The position numbers and the translations under genes are program-made. Shown in pieces: positions 44,301 to 50,329 of a DNA stretch of 50,329 nt (position 1 is its first letter; each line of letters begins with the position of its first letter). The notes below the pieces were generated by a model. That model searched no databases and was not told where the DNA came from. It saw nothing but the letters and a program-made list of their open reading frames with translations. Origin of the DNA: DASYHS01 sp035998295 (GTDB taxonomy: Bacteria; Pseudomonadota; Alphaproteobacteria; Azospirillales; Azospirillaceae); the NCBI RefSeq assembly GCF_035998295.1, contig NZ_DASYHS010000040.1:1-50329 (forward strand), written 5' to 3'.

Positions 44301-47300
44301 GCACCGTCTCGGGCGGCGATGCGGCATCGCTGGTCGTGACCTTCAACGGAGAGGCGACCGACGCCGCGATCGCGGAGGTCGTCGAGGCGATCCAGTTCCG
44401 GAACACGGGCGAGGACCCGCTGGTCAAGGGGACCGACGGCACGCGCGCCTTCCGCGTCGTCTTCAACGACGGCGGCAATATCGGCGCCGGCGGGCCGAAG
44501 GCCGCCGCCACGGTCCTGACCGGCACGATCACGCTGGTGAACGAGAACGACGCGCCGGTACTGAGCGCCCATAACCGCAACCTGACCTCGATCGCCGAGG
44601 ACAACATCACGAGCACGGGCACCCTGGTATCGGCGCTCCTGACCTCCAACTCCGGCACCGCGACGGACGCGGACGACGCCGCGGTCGGCATCCTCGTGAC
44701 GGCGGTGGCCGACACCAACGGCTACTACGAGTATTCGACCGACGGGACGACCTGGACGCGCGTCTCGACCCAGGTGACGGCGGGCTTCGGCCTGCTGCTG
44801 CGCGCGACCGACCGGGTGCGCTTCGTTCCCGACCAGCACTTCAACTCCGGCAACCTCGCCGACGGCAGCACCGGCGGGCTGACGTTCCGGGCCTGGGACC
44901 AGTCGACGAACGGGGGCGCCGCGGGTCAGGTCGCCCATACCGAGGGCGTGACCGCGACCGGCGGCACCACCGCCTATTCGGGCACGACCGCCACCGCCGC
45001 CATCACCGTCACGGCTGTCAACGACACGCCCGTGCTGACCGGCACGGCCGCCAGCCCGACCGTGACGGAAAGCGCCAGCACGACCAACGAGGTGGCCCTC
45101 GTCCAGGCGGGAGCGATCGCGATCGCCGATCCCGACGTGATGCGCGACGCCACCAATTTCAACGGCGCCAGGATCCTCGTCACCTTCACCGCCTACCGGT
45201 CCGGCGACCGGCTGATCGTCACGAATGCGGGCGACGTGACGGTGTCCGGCTCGACCATCTCCCATCTCGGGGCGGCGGTCGGGACGATCTCCGGCGGCAG
45301 CGGCAATGCGCTGACGATCACGCTGAACAACAGCTCGAGCGCCGCGGCCGCCCAGGCGATCGTCGAGGCGGTGCGCTTCCGCCACGACGGCGACGACCCG
45401 ACGGCCAAGGGCGCATCCCCGTCGCGTACCTTCAGCATCGCGTTCGAGGACGGCGGCAATGTCGGCGGCAGCGCCCTGACCTCGGCCAGCCTGACCGGCA
45501 CGATCACCGTGGTGGGCGAGAACGACGCGCCGGTGCTGAGCGCCCATAACCGCAACCTGACCTCGATCGCCGAGGACAACACCACGAGCACGGGCACCCT
45601 GGTGTCGGCGATCCTGACATCGAACTCCGGCACGGTCACGGACGCGGATAATACGAACGCCGGCATCCTCGTGACGGCGGTGACCGACACCAACGGCTAC
45701 TACGAGTATTCGACCAACGGGACGACCTGGACGCGGGTCTCGACCCAGGTGACGGCGGGCTTCGGCCTGCTGCTGCGCGCGACCGACCGGGTGCGCTTCG
45801 TTCCCGATCAGCACTTCAACTCCGGCAACCTCGCCGACGGCAGCACCGGCGGCATCACGTTCCGGGCCTGGGACCGGACGACGAACGGAGGGGCGGCTGG
45901 GCAGATTGCCCATACCGAGGGCGTGACCGCGACCGGGGGGACCACCGCCTATTCGGGTACGACCGCCACCGCCGCCATCACGGTCACCGCCGTCAACGAC
46001 ACGCCGGTGCTGGCCGGTACGGCGGCGAACCCGAGCGCGACCGAGACCGGCAACCAGACCGACGTCCTGACGCTGGTCACCGGCGCGACCCTGGCCGACA
46101 TCGACGTGCCGCGGGATGCGACCGGCTTCTTGGGCGCGACCCTGACGGTCCGGTTCACCGACGCCTATCAGGCCGGCGACCGCCTCAGCATCGCGAATAT
46201 CGGGACGGCCGCCGGCCAGGTCGGCGTGTCGGGCTCCAACGTCACCTATGGCGGCACGACGGTCGGCACGTTTTCGGGCGGGGACGCCGGCGCGCTGACG
46301 ATCACCTTCACCGCCAGCGCCGACGCGGCAGCCGTCGCCGCGGTCGTGAACGCGCTGCGCTACCAGAACACGACCGACAACCCCACGGCCAAGGGCACCG
46401 ACCTCAACCGGGCGTATGAGATCGTCTTCAGCGACGGCGGCAATGTCGGCTCGCCGGGCGCGCTCTCCTCCGCCGCGATCACCGGCACCATCACCTTCAC
46501 GGCCGAGAACGACGCCCCGACGCTGACCGCGACCGCCGGCAACACGACCTTCACCGAAGCCAACAACGTGACCTCGACCCCGGTCACGGTCGACGGGGGC
46601 ATCGTGGTCGGCGACGTCGACGACGCGACGCTCGCCCAGGCCGAGGTGCGCATCACCGGCAACTACAACGCCGCCCAGGACCTGCTTGCCTTCACGAACG
46701 GCAATGCCGCCACCTTCGGCAACATCACCGCGAGCTGGAACGCCGGGACCGGGACGCTGACCCTGACCTCCGCCGGGGCGACCGCGACGCTCGCCCAGTT
46801 CCAGGCGGCGCTGCGCGCCGTCACCTACACCAATTCCAGCGACACTCCCGACACCGCGAACCGGACGGTCGACTTCCGCGTGCAGGACCAGGACGGTGCC
46901 TGGAGCGGCACCGGGACCCAGACGGTCCTGATCCAGCCGGTCAACGACACGCCGCAGCTCGACGGCATGGGCGGCACGCTTTCCTGGCTCGAGAACGCCG
47001 GCCACACCGTGATCGACGGGTCGACGACGCTGACGGACCTGGACTCGCCGGACTTCAACGGCGGCTCGCTGCGCGTCTCGCTCGGCGGCACGGCGACCGC
47101 CGCCGACCAGCTCGCCATCCGCGACCAGGGGGCTGGAGGAACCAACATCACGCTGGCGGGCAGCGACGTCTTCTACGGCGGCGTCCGGATCGGCAGCGTG
47201 CATGCCACGTTCAACGGCGCCAACGGCAGCGACCTGCTGATCACCTTCGACACGGCGAACGCCACCGTCGCCGCGGTCAAGGCCCTGGCCGAGAACGTCA

Positions 47301-50300
47301 CCTTCTCCAACACCTCGGAGAACCCGACCGGGGGCAACCGCACCGCGACCTTCACCGTCGTCGACGGCGACGGCGGGGCCGATACCGACACCGCGACCGC
47401 GACCATCGCAGTCACGCCGGTCAACGACGCGCCGCGCGCCAACGGGCTCGGCGACACGCTGGCCTTCCGCGAGGGTGACGCCGCCAAGGTGATCGACGTC
47501 GACGGGTCGGTCACCTTGGCCGACGACGACAGCGCCGACTTCGACGGCGGCAGCCTGCGCGTCCAGATCCCGGTCTCGGCGGCAACCACGGGCGACCAGC
47601 TCTCGATCCGCAACCAGGGCAGCGGCGCCGGCCAGATCGGCCATACCGGGGGCAAGGTCTACTACCAGGGCGTGGAGATCGGCACGGTCCTTAATGCCGG
47701 CTCGCGCGACATGACCGTCACCTTCAACGCAAGCGCGTCGCAGGCGGCGGTGGCGGCCCTGATCCGGAACGTCACCTTCTACAACGACTCCCAGAACCCC
47801 GGCACCACCGCCCGGACCGTCACCTTCACGCTGGTCGACGGCGACGGCACCGCCAATGGCGGCCAGGACACCGATACCGACACCGCGACCGTCACGGTCG
47901 AGGCGGTGAACGACCCGCCGACGATCACCGGCCTCGACGGCGGCGCCACCTTCGTCGAGGACGGCCCCGCGGTCGTGATCGACGGCAACGCCACCATCTC
48001 CGATGCCGATCTCGGCACCGGCGGGACCGCCAGCTACAACGGCACGCGGCTCTCGATCCAGCGCTCCGGCGGCGCCAACGCCGAGGACGTGCTAGGCTTC
48101 AGCACCGGCGGGGCGCTGTTCGCGGCGTCGGGCACGGCGGCGAGCGGCACGCTGACCTCCGGCGGGCAGGCCTTCGCGACCTATACCCAGACGGGCGGCG
48201 TCCTGACGGTGGAGTTCACCGGCACGGCGGCGACGGCGACGCGGGACCTCGTCAACGACGTGCTGCGGCACGTCACCTACGCCAACAGCAGCGACACGCC
48301 CCCGGCCTCGGTGACGCTGGCCGTCACCTTCGCGGACGGCAACGCCGGCAATGCCCAGGGCACCGGCGACAACCCCGGTTCGGTCACCCAGACGGTCGCG
48401 GTCGCGATCACCCCGGTCAACGACGCGCCGACACTGTCGGGCACGGGCCAGACGCCGACCGCGACCGAGAGCGGGACCGGCACCAACGCCGTGCAGCTCG
48501 TCACCGGCGGCGGCGTGACCGATCCCGACGCCGTCACCTTCGCGGGCGCGGTGATCCGGGTCCGCTTCACGGACGGCTACCAGGCCGGCGACCGGCTGTT
48601 CCTCGCCTCGACGCCGACGGGAGTGGCGTCGGTGGCCGGCGGCGGTGCGGCGGAGCTGGTCATCACACTCGACGCCGGCGCCACCCAGGCGAATTTCGGC
48701 GCCATCCTGGAGGCCATCCGCTACGAGAACACCGGCGACAACCCCACGGCCTACGGCGCCGACACACGGCGCGAGTTCCAGATCGTCTTCAACGACGGCG
48801 GCAATTCTCCGGCACCCGGCCGGGACGCGACCAACACGCTGACGGGCCATATCGACCTGGTCGGCGAGAACGACCTGCCGACCGCGGCGAACGACGCCGC
48901 GACGATCGCCGAGGACGCGGTGGCGCCGGTCACGGGGTCCGTGCGGACCAATGACGGCGACCTTGATCACACGGTGCTGACGGTCACGGCGATCCGCACC
49001 CAGGGCGGTACCGTTGGCACGGTGGGCGCCGGGCTGGCCGGCACCTACGGCACGCTGACCCAGCAGGCCGACGGCACCTACAGCTACGCGATCGACAACA
49101 CGAAGCCCGAGGTGCAGGCGCTGGCGGTCGGCCAGACGCTGACGGACGCCTTCGTCTACACGATCTCGGATGGCAACGGCGGCACGGCGACGGCGACGCT
49201 GACGGTCACGATCCAGGGGGCGAACAGCCCGCCGGTGGCGGTCGCCGACACCGCGACGATCGCAGAGGACGCGGCGGCGCCGGCCACCGGCACCGTACTT
49301 GCGAACGACCAGACCAGCGACGACGGCGAGACGCTGTCGGTTTCGGCGATCCGCACCCAGGGCGGCACGACGGGCACGATCGGCACGGGCCTCTCCGGCA
49401 CCTACGGCACGCTGACGCAGCAGGCGGACGGCACCTACAGCTACGCCATCGACAACGCCGATGCGGCGGTGCAGGCGCTGGCCGTCGGCCAGACGCTGAC
49501 CGACGCCTTCGTCTACACGATCTCGGACGGCAGCGGCGGCACCGCCACGGCGACGCTGACGGTCACGATCCAGGGCACCAACGATACGCCGGTGGCGGTC
49601 GCCGACACCACGACGATCGCCGAGGACGCGGTGGCGCCCGCCACCGGCACGGTGCTGGCGAACGACAGCGATCCCGACACGTCCGACACGCTGACCGTCA
49701 CGGCCATCCGGACGCAGGGTGGCACGGTCGGCACGATAGGGACCGGGCTTGCGGGGACCTACGGCACGCTGACCCAGCAGGCGAACGGCACCTACAGCTA
49801 CGCGATCGACAACGCCAAGCCCGAGGTGCAGGCGCTGGCGGTCGGCCAGACGCTGACCGACGCCTTCGTCTACACGATCTCGGACGGCAACGGCGGCACG
49901 ACGACGGCGACGCTGACGGTCACGATCCAGGGCGCCAACGACGGGCCAGCGGCCGTCGCCGACACCGCGACGATCGTCGAGGGCGCCACGGTTCCCACGA
50001 CCGGCACGGTGCGCGCGAACGACAGCGACACCGACACCGCCGACACGCTGACGGTCACGGCGATCCGGACCCAGGGCGGCACGGTGGGCACGGTGGGCAC
50101 CGGGCTGGCCGGCACCTACGGCACGCTGACCCAGCAGGCCGACGGCACCTATGCCTATGCCGTCGACAACACGAAGCCTGCCGTGCAGGCGCTGGCGGCC
50201 GGGCAGACGCTGACGGACGCCTTCGTCTACACGATCTCGGATGGCAACGGCGGCACGGCGACGGCGACGCTGACGGTCACGATCCAGGGGGCGAACAGCC

Positions 50301-50329
50301 CGCCGGTGGCGGTCGCCGACACCGCGACG
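38390..50329 (+). CDS. Giant DUF4347/cadherin-like/VCBS repeat surface protein (adhesin), 3' end outside window
   Basis: The frame is open for 3980 codons with no stop before the window ends. The N-terminus has an Arg-rich leader and an LEPR-type motif ALEPRLVFDAA (about 25-35). DUF4347 spans about 88-240 (REIVFVDSRV, LHILSHGGEG, IVLYGCEVA). About 250-3500 hold some twenty cadherin-like or CSPG-type modules separated by VNDAP-like junctions, with recurring GGTFTQKDIDDGKLRYDHDG-type strands. From 3500 on there are VCBS repeats of about 119 residues. Proteins of this plan are usually exported by type I secretion and act in adhesion; the secretion signal would be at the missing C-terminus. The ATG at 38390 has only a weak upstream site. 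Confidence 0.93.
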   Translation, partial: MSKTKSGPSVRPAGRRRGATPLAIALEPRLVFDAALAGTALDTALDAVEQDAPSETVADTVAPPEPAAGDPAPSDGSFAARDVSGVREIVFVDSRVRDADVLLGALPDWVEVVRLDVGRDAVDQITGTLAGRHDVAALHILSHGGEGTLTLGTGTLNSAVLMARSDQVAAWGDALADGADIVLYGCEVAGSETGRAFVGLLADLTGADVAASQDATGAAELGGDWVLELRTGTIEAGLAVTAADYGHLLAAPAFDATNAALAYTEGGGAVAADSALTLTAPGTGTANPVGAQVRITAGFGAGDRLQLATTNGISGAWNAVTGTLTLSHSGGTPTVADYQAALRAVTFEITGDHPTATGTSRTLSFEFTYNDGSANQTVSDTRAVTVAEVNDAPSDPGNVTLSPIDEGTQRTGNTGTLVSALIGAAGVTDAEQGTAIGIAIVLTDATRGTWEYTTDGATWLDVGPRAAGNALLLASDASTRVRFVPADTDYAGTATFAFRLWDKTEGASGGTHDVTATGGSSAFSANTATATIQVVDVNDAPVLSGTGLILPAITEDVADGSNAGMPVTRLLSLDATGDLVTDIDTGASLGVAITATGGLGGTWQYSANGTTWTDFPTIAAGNALLLSGGAFVRFKPGPDSSGEATITYRAWDASSGTAFATAAVATLGTGGTAPLSTGEITSILPVTSVNDDPVIGTSGLTVSETAARSGTGIQLDATMLGATDVDNTNPAQLVYRVEALAAGGELLMRYGTAYVAMEVGSTFTQADVAAGNVRYRYTGAELAADAVQQFRFTLRDGAGAVLGDENPSAAADPQRFLTVTVTDVNAAIDVATSSVTVTEYVAGTTDQIHSITLSFTDADAAAGSRSVTIGPVDKPALGRLEYSLDGTTWTSLLADRTFDAAELATLQLRFVQTADAPEPSGANAYTDFSVTASDGRGSTDTQAVRVNISAWNDPPANDPSATALTITEGDNRVLNRAADNTTPAVHLSVVDSDSNTAEATYTITTATTKGGLYRDGVRLGVGSTFSQADLDAGLVRYIHEDDTPDANPATADDSFGYVVRDVHGGSSAGTFEIFVTPVDDAPVPTARDVYVGVSGNTGVSDWNLFATDPDTAAASLTYTVTGLAGRGSFRLDGTEVTTFTQAEVSAGRVTYHDATGTTGTFTVNVSVSDGTTLVALPTLTIHVVSGGSGGTDQAPEVTANAPLVVAEGSTGNAIGGTLLYTDDREDGPADVVYTLQTAPARGTLWLDADGNGIQGGGEALANGGTFTQKDIDDGKLRYDHDGSETTSDQFTFDVVDRNGNHVLAGRSFSILVTPVNDAPAIVPNGGTLPVAEHDDGGTAGDSAAFDLTGVENAVKLTTAVLGVSDAESATTSNDQYVYVVVTKPGGGDIKVWRSGAWQTLTDGGRFSQTELAAGNVAYFHDPAKEPDASHDRVVVRLVDGGSTGGGEATSANATVAFNVTPVNDAPGASGGSFTIAEGATRVLGYDTEIDVSDSDTDPETLTYRVTQGPGATAARLWLDANGNGTYDDGEALSVGGTFTRQDLVDGKVRYTHLGNEVFEDSFRVRAVEPGPGLESGDATVSVFIRPGNEAPGLAGLQVVPVSAAYEGQAVVLTDTILSAVDPETYNPSDPTLTQRPELVQFRLTSAVQHGRLVVDNGTTVRPLGVNGVFTMADVLNGHLKYIHDGSENHADGFGIIVSDGSGGAEPAGTVTINVQAVNDSPVLTAPNGYAVDEDTTLALTGISVSDVDVGSSGTVTVTLAVASGVLTVRTDVAGGLTGAGVANNASGSVTLSGTVAAINATLAASGGLTYRGGTDFSGTDNLVVTVSDLGGTGTDPSVLAGLTGSGQALDGQTVATPETGTGTDQQATKTIAITVRPVNDQPTLAGTAASPTATESGSGTPNVRLVQDGSAAVADPDVTAGTKNFSGATVTVSFTDEYRPGDLLSIAHEGTGAGQVGVSGSDISYGGTIVGTVSGGDAASLVVTFNGEATDAAIAEVVEAIQFRNTGEDPLVKGTDGTRAFRVVFNDGGNIGAGGPKAAATVLTGTITLVNENDAPVLSAHNRNLTSIAEDNITSTGTLVSALLTSNSGTATDADDAAVGILVTAVADTNGYYEYSTDGTTWTRVSTQVTAGFGLLLRATDRVRFVPDQHFNSGNLADGSTGGLTFRAWDQSTNGGAAGQVAHTEGVTATGGTTAYSGTTATAAITVTAVNDTPVLTGTAASPTVTESASTTNEVALVQAGAIAIADPDVMRDATNFNGARILVTFTAYRSGDRLIVTNAGDVTVSGSTISHLGAAVGTISGGSGNALTITLNNSSSAAAAQAIVEAVRFRHDGDDPTAKGASPSRTFSIAFEDGGNVGGSALTSASLTGTITVVGENDAPVLSAHNRNLTSIAEDNTTSTGTLVSAILTSNSGTVTDADNTNAGILVTAVTDTNGYYEYSTNGTTWTRVSTQVTAGFGLLLRATDRVRFVPDQHFNSGNLADGSTGGITFRAWDRTTNGGAAGQIAHTEGVTATGGTTAYSGTTATAAITVTAVNDTPVLAGTAANPSATETGNQTDVLTLVTGATLADIDVPRDATGFLGATLTVRFTDAYQAGDRLSIANIGTAAGQVGVSGSNVTYGGTTVGTFSGGDAGALTITFTASADAAAVAAVVNALRYQNTTDNPTAKGTDLNRAYEIVFSDGGNVGSPGALSSAAITGTITFTAENDAPTLTATAGNTTFTEANNVTSTPVTVDGGIVVGDVDDATLAQAEVRITGNYNAAQDLLAFTNGNAATFGNITASWNAGTGTLTLTSAGATATLAQFQAALRAVTYTNSSDTPDTANRTVDFRVQDQDGAWSGTGTQTVLIQPVNDTPQLDGMGGTLSWLENAGHTVIDGSTTLTDLDSPDFNGGSLRVSLGGTATAADQLAIRDQGAGGTNITLAGSDVFYGGVRIGSVHATFNGANGSDLLITFDTANATVAAVKALAENVTFSNTSENPTGGNRTATFTVVDGDGGADTDTATATIAVTPVNDAPRANGLGDTLAFREGDAAKVIDVDGSVTLADDDSADFDGGSLRVQIPVSAATTGDQLSIRNQGSGAGQIGHTGGKVYYQGVEIGTVLNAGSRDMTVTFNASASQAAVAALIRNVTFYNDSQNPGTTARTVTFTLVDGDGTANGGQDTDTDTATVTVEAVNDPPTITGLDGGATFVEDGPAVVIDGNATISDADLGTGGTASYNGTRLSIQRSGGANAEDVLGFSTGGALFAASGTAASGTLTSGGQAFATYTQTGGVLTVEFTGTAATATRDLVNDVLRHVTYANSSDTPPASVTLAVTFADGNAGNAQGTGDNPGSVTQTVAVAITPVNDAPTLSGTGQTPTATESGTGTNAVQLVTGGGVTDPDAVTFAGAVIRVRFTDGYQAGDRLFLASTPTGVASVAGGGAAELVITLDAGATQANFGAILEAIRYENTGDNPTAYGADTRREFQIVFNDGGNSPAPGRDATNTLTGHIDLVGENDLPTAANDAATIAEDAVAPVTGSVRTNDGDLDHTVLTVTAIRTQGGTVGTVGAGLAGTYGTLTQQADGTYSYAIDNTKPEVQALAVGQTLTDAFVYTISDGNGGTATATLTVTIQGANSPPVAVADTATIAEDAAAPATGTVLANDQTSDDGETLSVSAIRTQGGTTGTIGTGLSGTYGTLTQQADGTYSYAIDNADAAVQALAVGQTLTDAFVYTISDGSGGTATATLTVTIQGTNDTPVAVADTTTIAEDAVAPATGTVLANDSDPDTSDTLTVTAIRTQGGTVGTIGTGLAGTYGTLTQQANGTYSYAIDNAKPEVQALAVGQTLTDAFVYTISDGNGGTTTATLTVTIQGANDGPAAVADTATIVEGATVPTTGTVRANDSDTDTADTLTVTAIRTQGGTVGTVGTGLAGTYGTLTQQADGTYAYAVDNTKPAVQALAAGQTLTDAFVYTISDGNGGTATATLTVTIQGANSPPVAVADTAT
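44546..46495 (+). repeat. Two tandem ~975-bp units within the adhesin gene
   Basis: Unit starts, both at NDAPVLSAHNRNLTS, lie at 44546 and 45521, exactly 325 codons apart. The first ~470 nt of each unit are nearly identical in DNA (for example around RVSTQVTAGFGLLLRATDRV), while the second part has diverged. The second unit is about 12 nt longer before the next junction. Confidence 0.85.
48887..50329 (+). repeat. VCBS tandem repeats, ~357-bp period, continuing past the window
   Basis: Four units start at 48887, 49241, 49598 and 49955, and a fifth starts at 50312. Spacing is 354, 357, 357 and 357 nt. Each encodes ADTATIAEDA, TLTVTAIRTQGGTVGT, GTYGTLTQQADGTYSYAID, LTDAFVYTISDGNGGT and TATLTVTIQG. 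This is the classical VCBS module. Confidence 0.95.

Noticed and set aside
37844..47644. A 3266-codon open frame on the minus strand opposite the adhesin
   Set aside because: It is a by-product of GC-rich, repetitive codons in the plus-strand gene. Its translation is low-complexity Arg/Gly/Asp/Val without domains, while the plus strand shows DUF4347, cadherin-like and VCBS modules.
48887..50329. Regular ~357-bp repeats considered as a CRISPR or satellite array
   Set aside because: The units are in frame, protein-coding VCBS modules, far longer than CRISPR repeats, with no spacer structure.

Overview
The window is about 50 kb of GC-rich chromosomal DNA with strong third-position G/C bias and dense, often overlapping genes. 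The gene content suggests an alphaproteobacterium, perhaps of Rhodospirillales type: a phaR-divergent polyhydroxyalkanoate (PHA) locus with phaA and phaB, a TPP-riboswitch thiOSGE operon, an ECF sigma/ChrR-type anti-sigma pair, and REC-DUF3369-histidine kinase architecture. No rRNA, tRNA, CRISPR array or insertion sequence was seen. Lineage is inferred from gene content only.

Layout. 1-6743 (minus): a tripartite RND efflux operon (adaptor, pump, outer-membrane lipoprotein) followed on the same strand by a YafY/WYL regulator and a VOC-family gene cut by the window edge. 7070-12015 (plus): a signalling block with a KaiC-like double ATPase, a single-domain response regulator, an ECF sigma factor overlapping its zinc/cupin anti-sigma factor, and a PAS-GGDEF-EAL protein with a degenerate GGDEF motif. 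12050-18519: the PHA locus, with phaR (minus), a PhaE-like small protein whose gene overlaps a PhaC-like alpha/beta hydrolase by 242 nt, phaA, phaB, and a tightly coupled AhpD-like/Nudix/zinc-alcohol dehydrogenase trio. 18494-20939: a hexapeptide-repeat protein and a trehalose-synthase-like GH13 enzyme. 20926-23805 (minus): TPP riboswitch and thiO-thiS-thiG-thiE. 23948-26057: an EamA transporter and ZapE. 26058-27107: a lower-GC Fic toxin/small antitoxin cassette, probably acquired. 27158-30354 (minus): a secreted phytase-like protein and a membrane-anchored methyltransferase.

30621-38121 is the most unusual region. A SiaA-like PP2C phosphatase, a SiaB-like kinase and a SiaC phosphoprotein form a partner-switching module. 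Instead of a SiaD diguanylate cyclase, it is interleaved with two histidine kinases, an OmpR-type regulator and a periplasmic solute-binding protein. Immediately downstream, from 38390 to the end of the window with no stop, lies a giant DUF4347/cadherin-like/VCBS repeat surface protein of at least 3980 residues. A 17-bp dyad (CGTSAC, 5 bp, GTGACG) occurs with 15 of 17 positions identical in the divergent promoter of the Sia-like cluster and in front of the giant gene. This suggests that the phosphatase/kinase module and the adhesin share a regulator.

The natural reading is a surface-attachment signalling island. A periplasmic receptor and SiaA would sense a ligand, SiaB/SiaC would relay it through phosphorylation, the kinases and response regulator would convert it to transcription, and the giant adhesin would be the output. 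This is inference from gene order, families and the shared motif.
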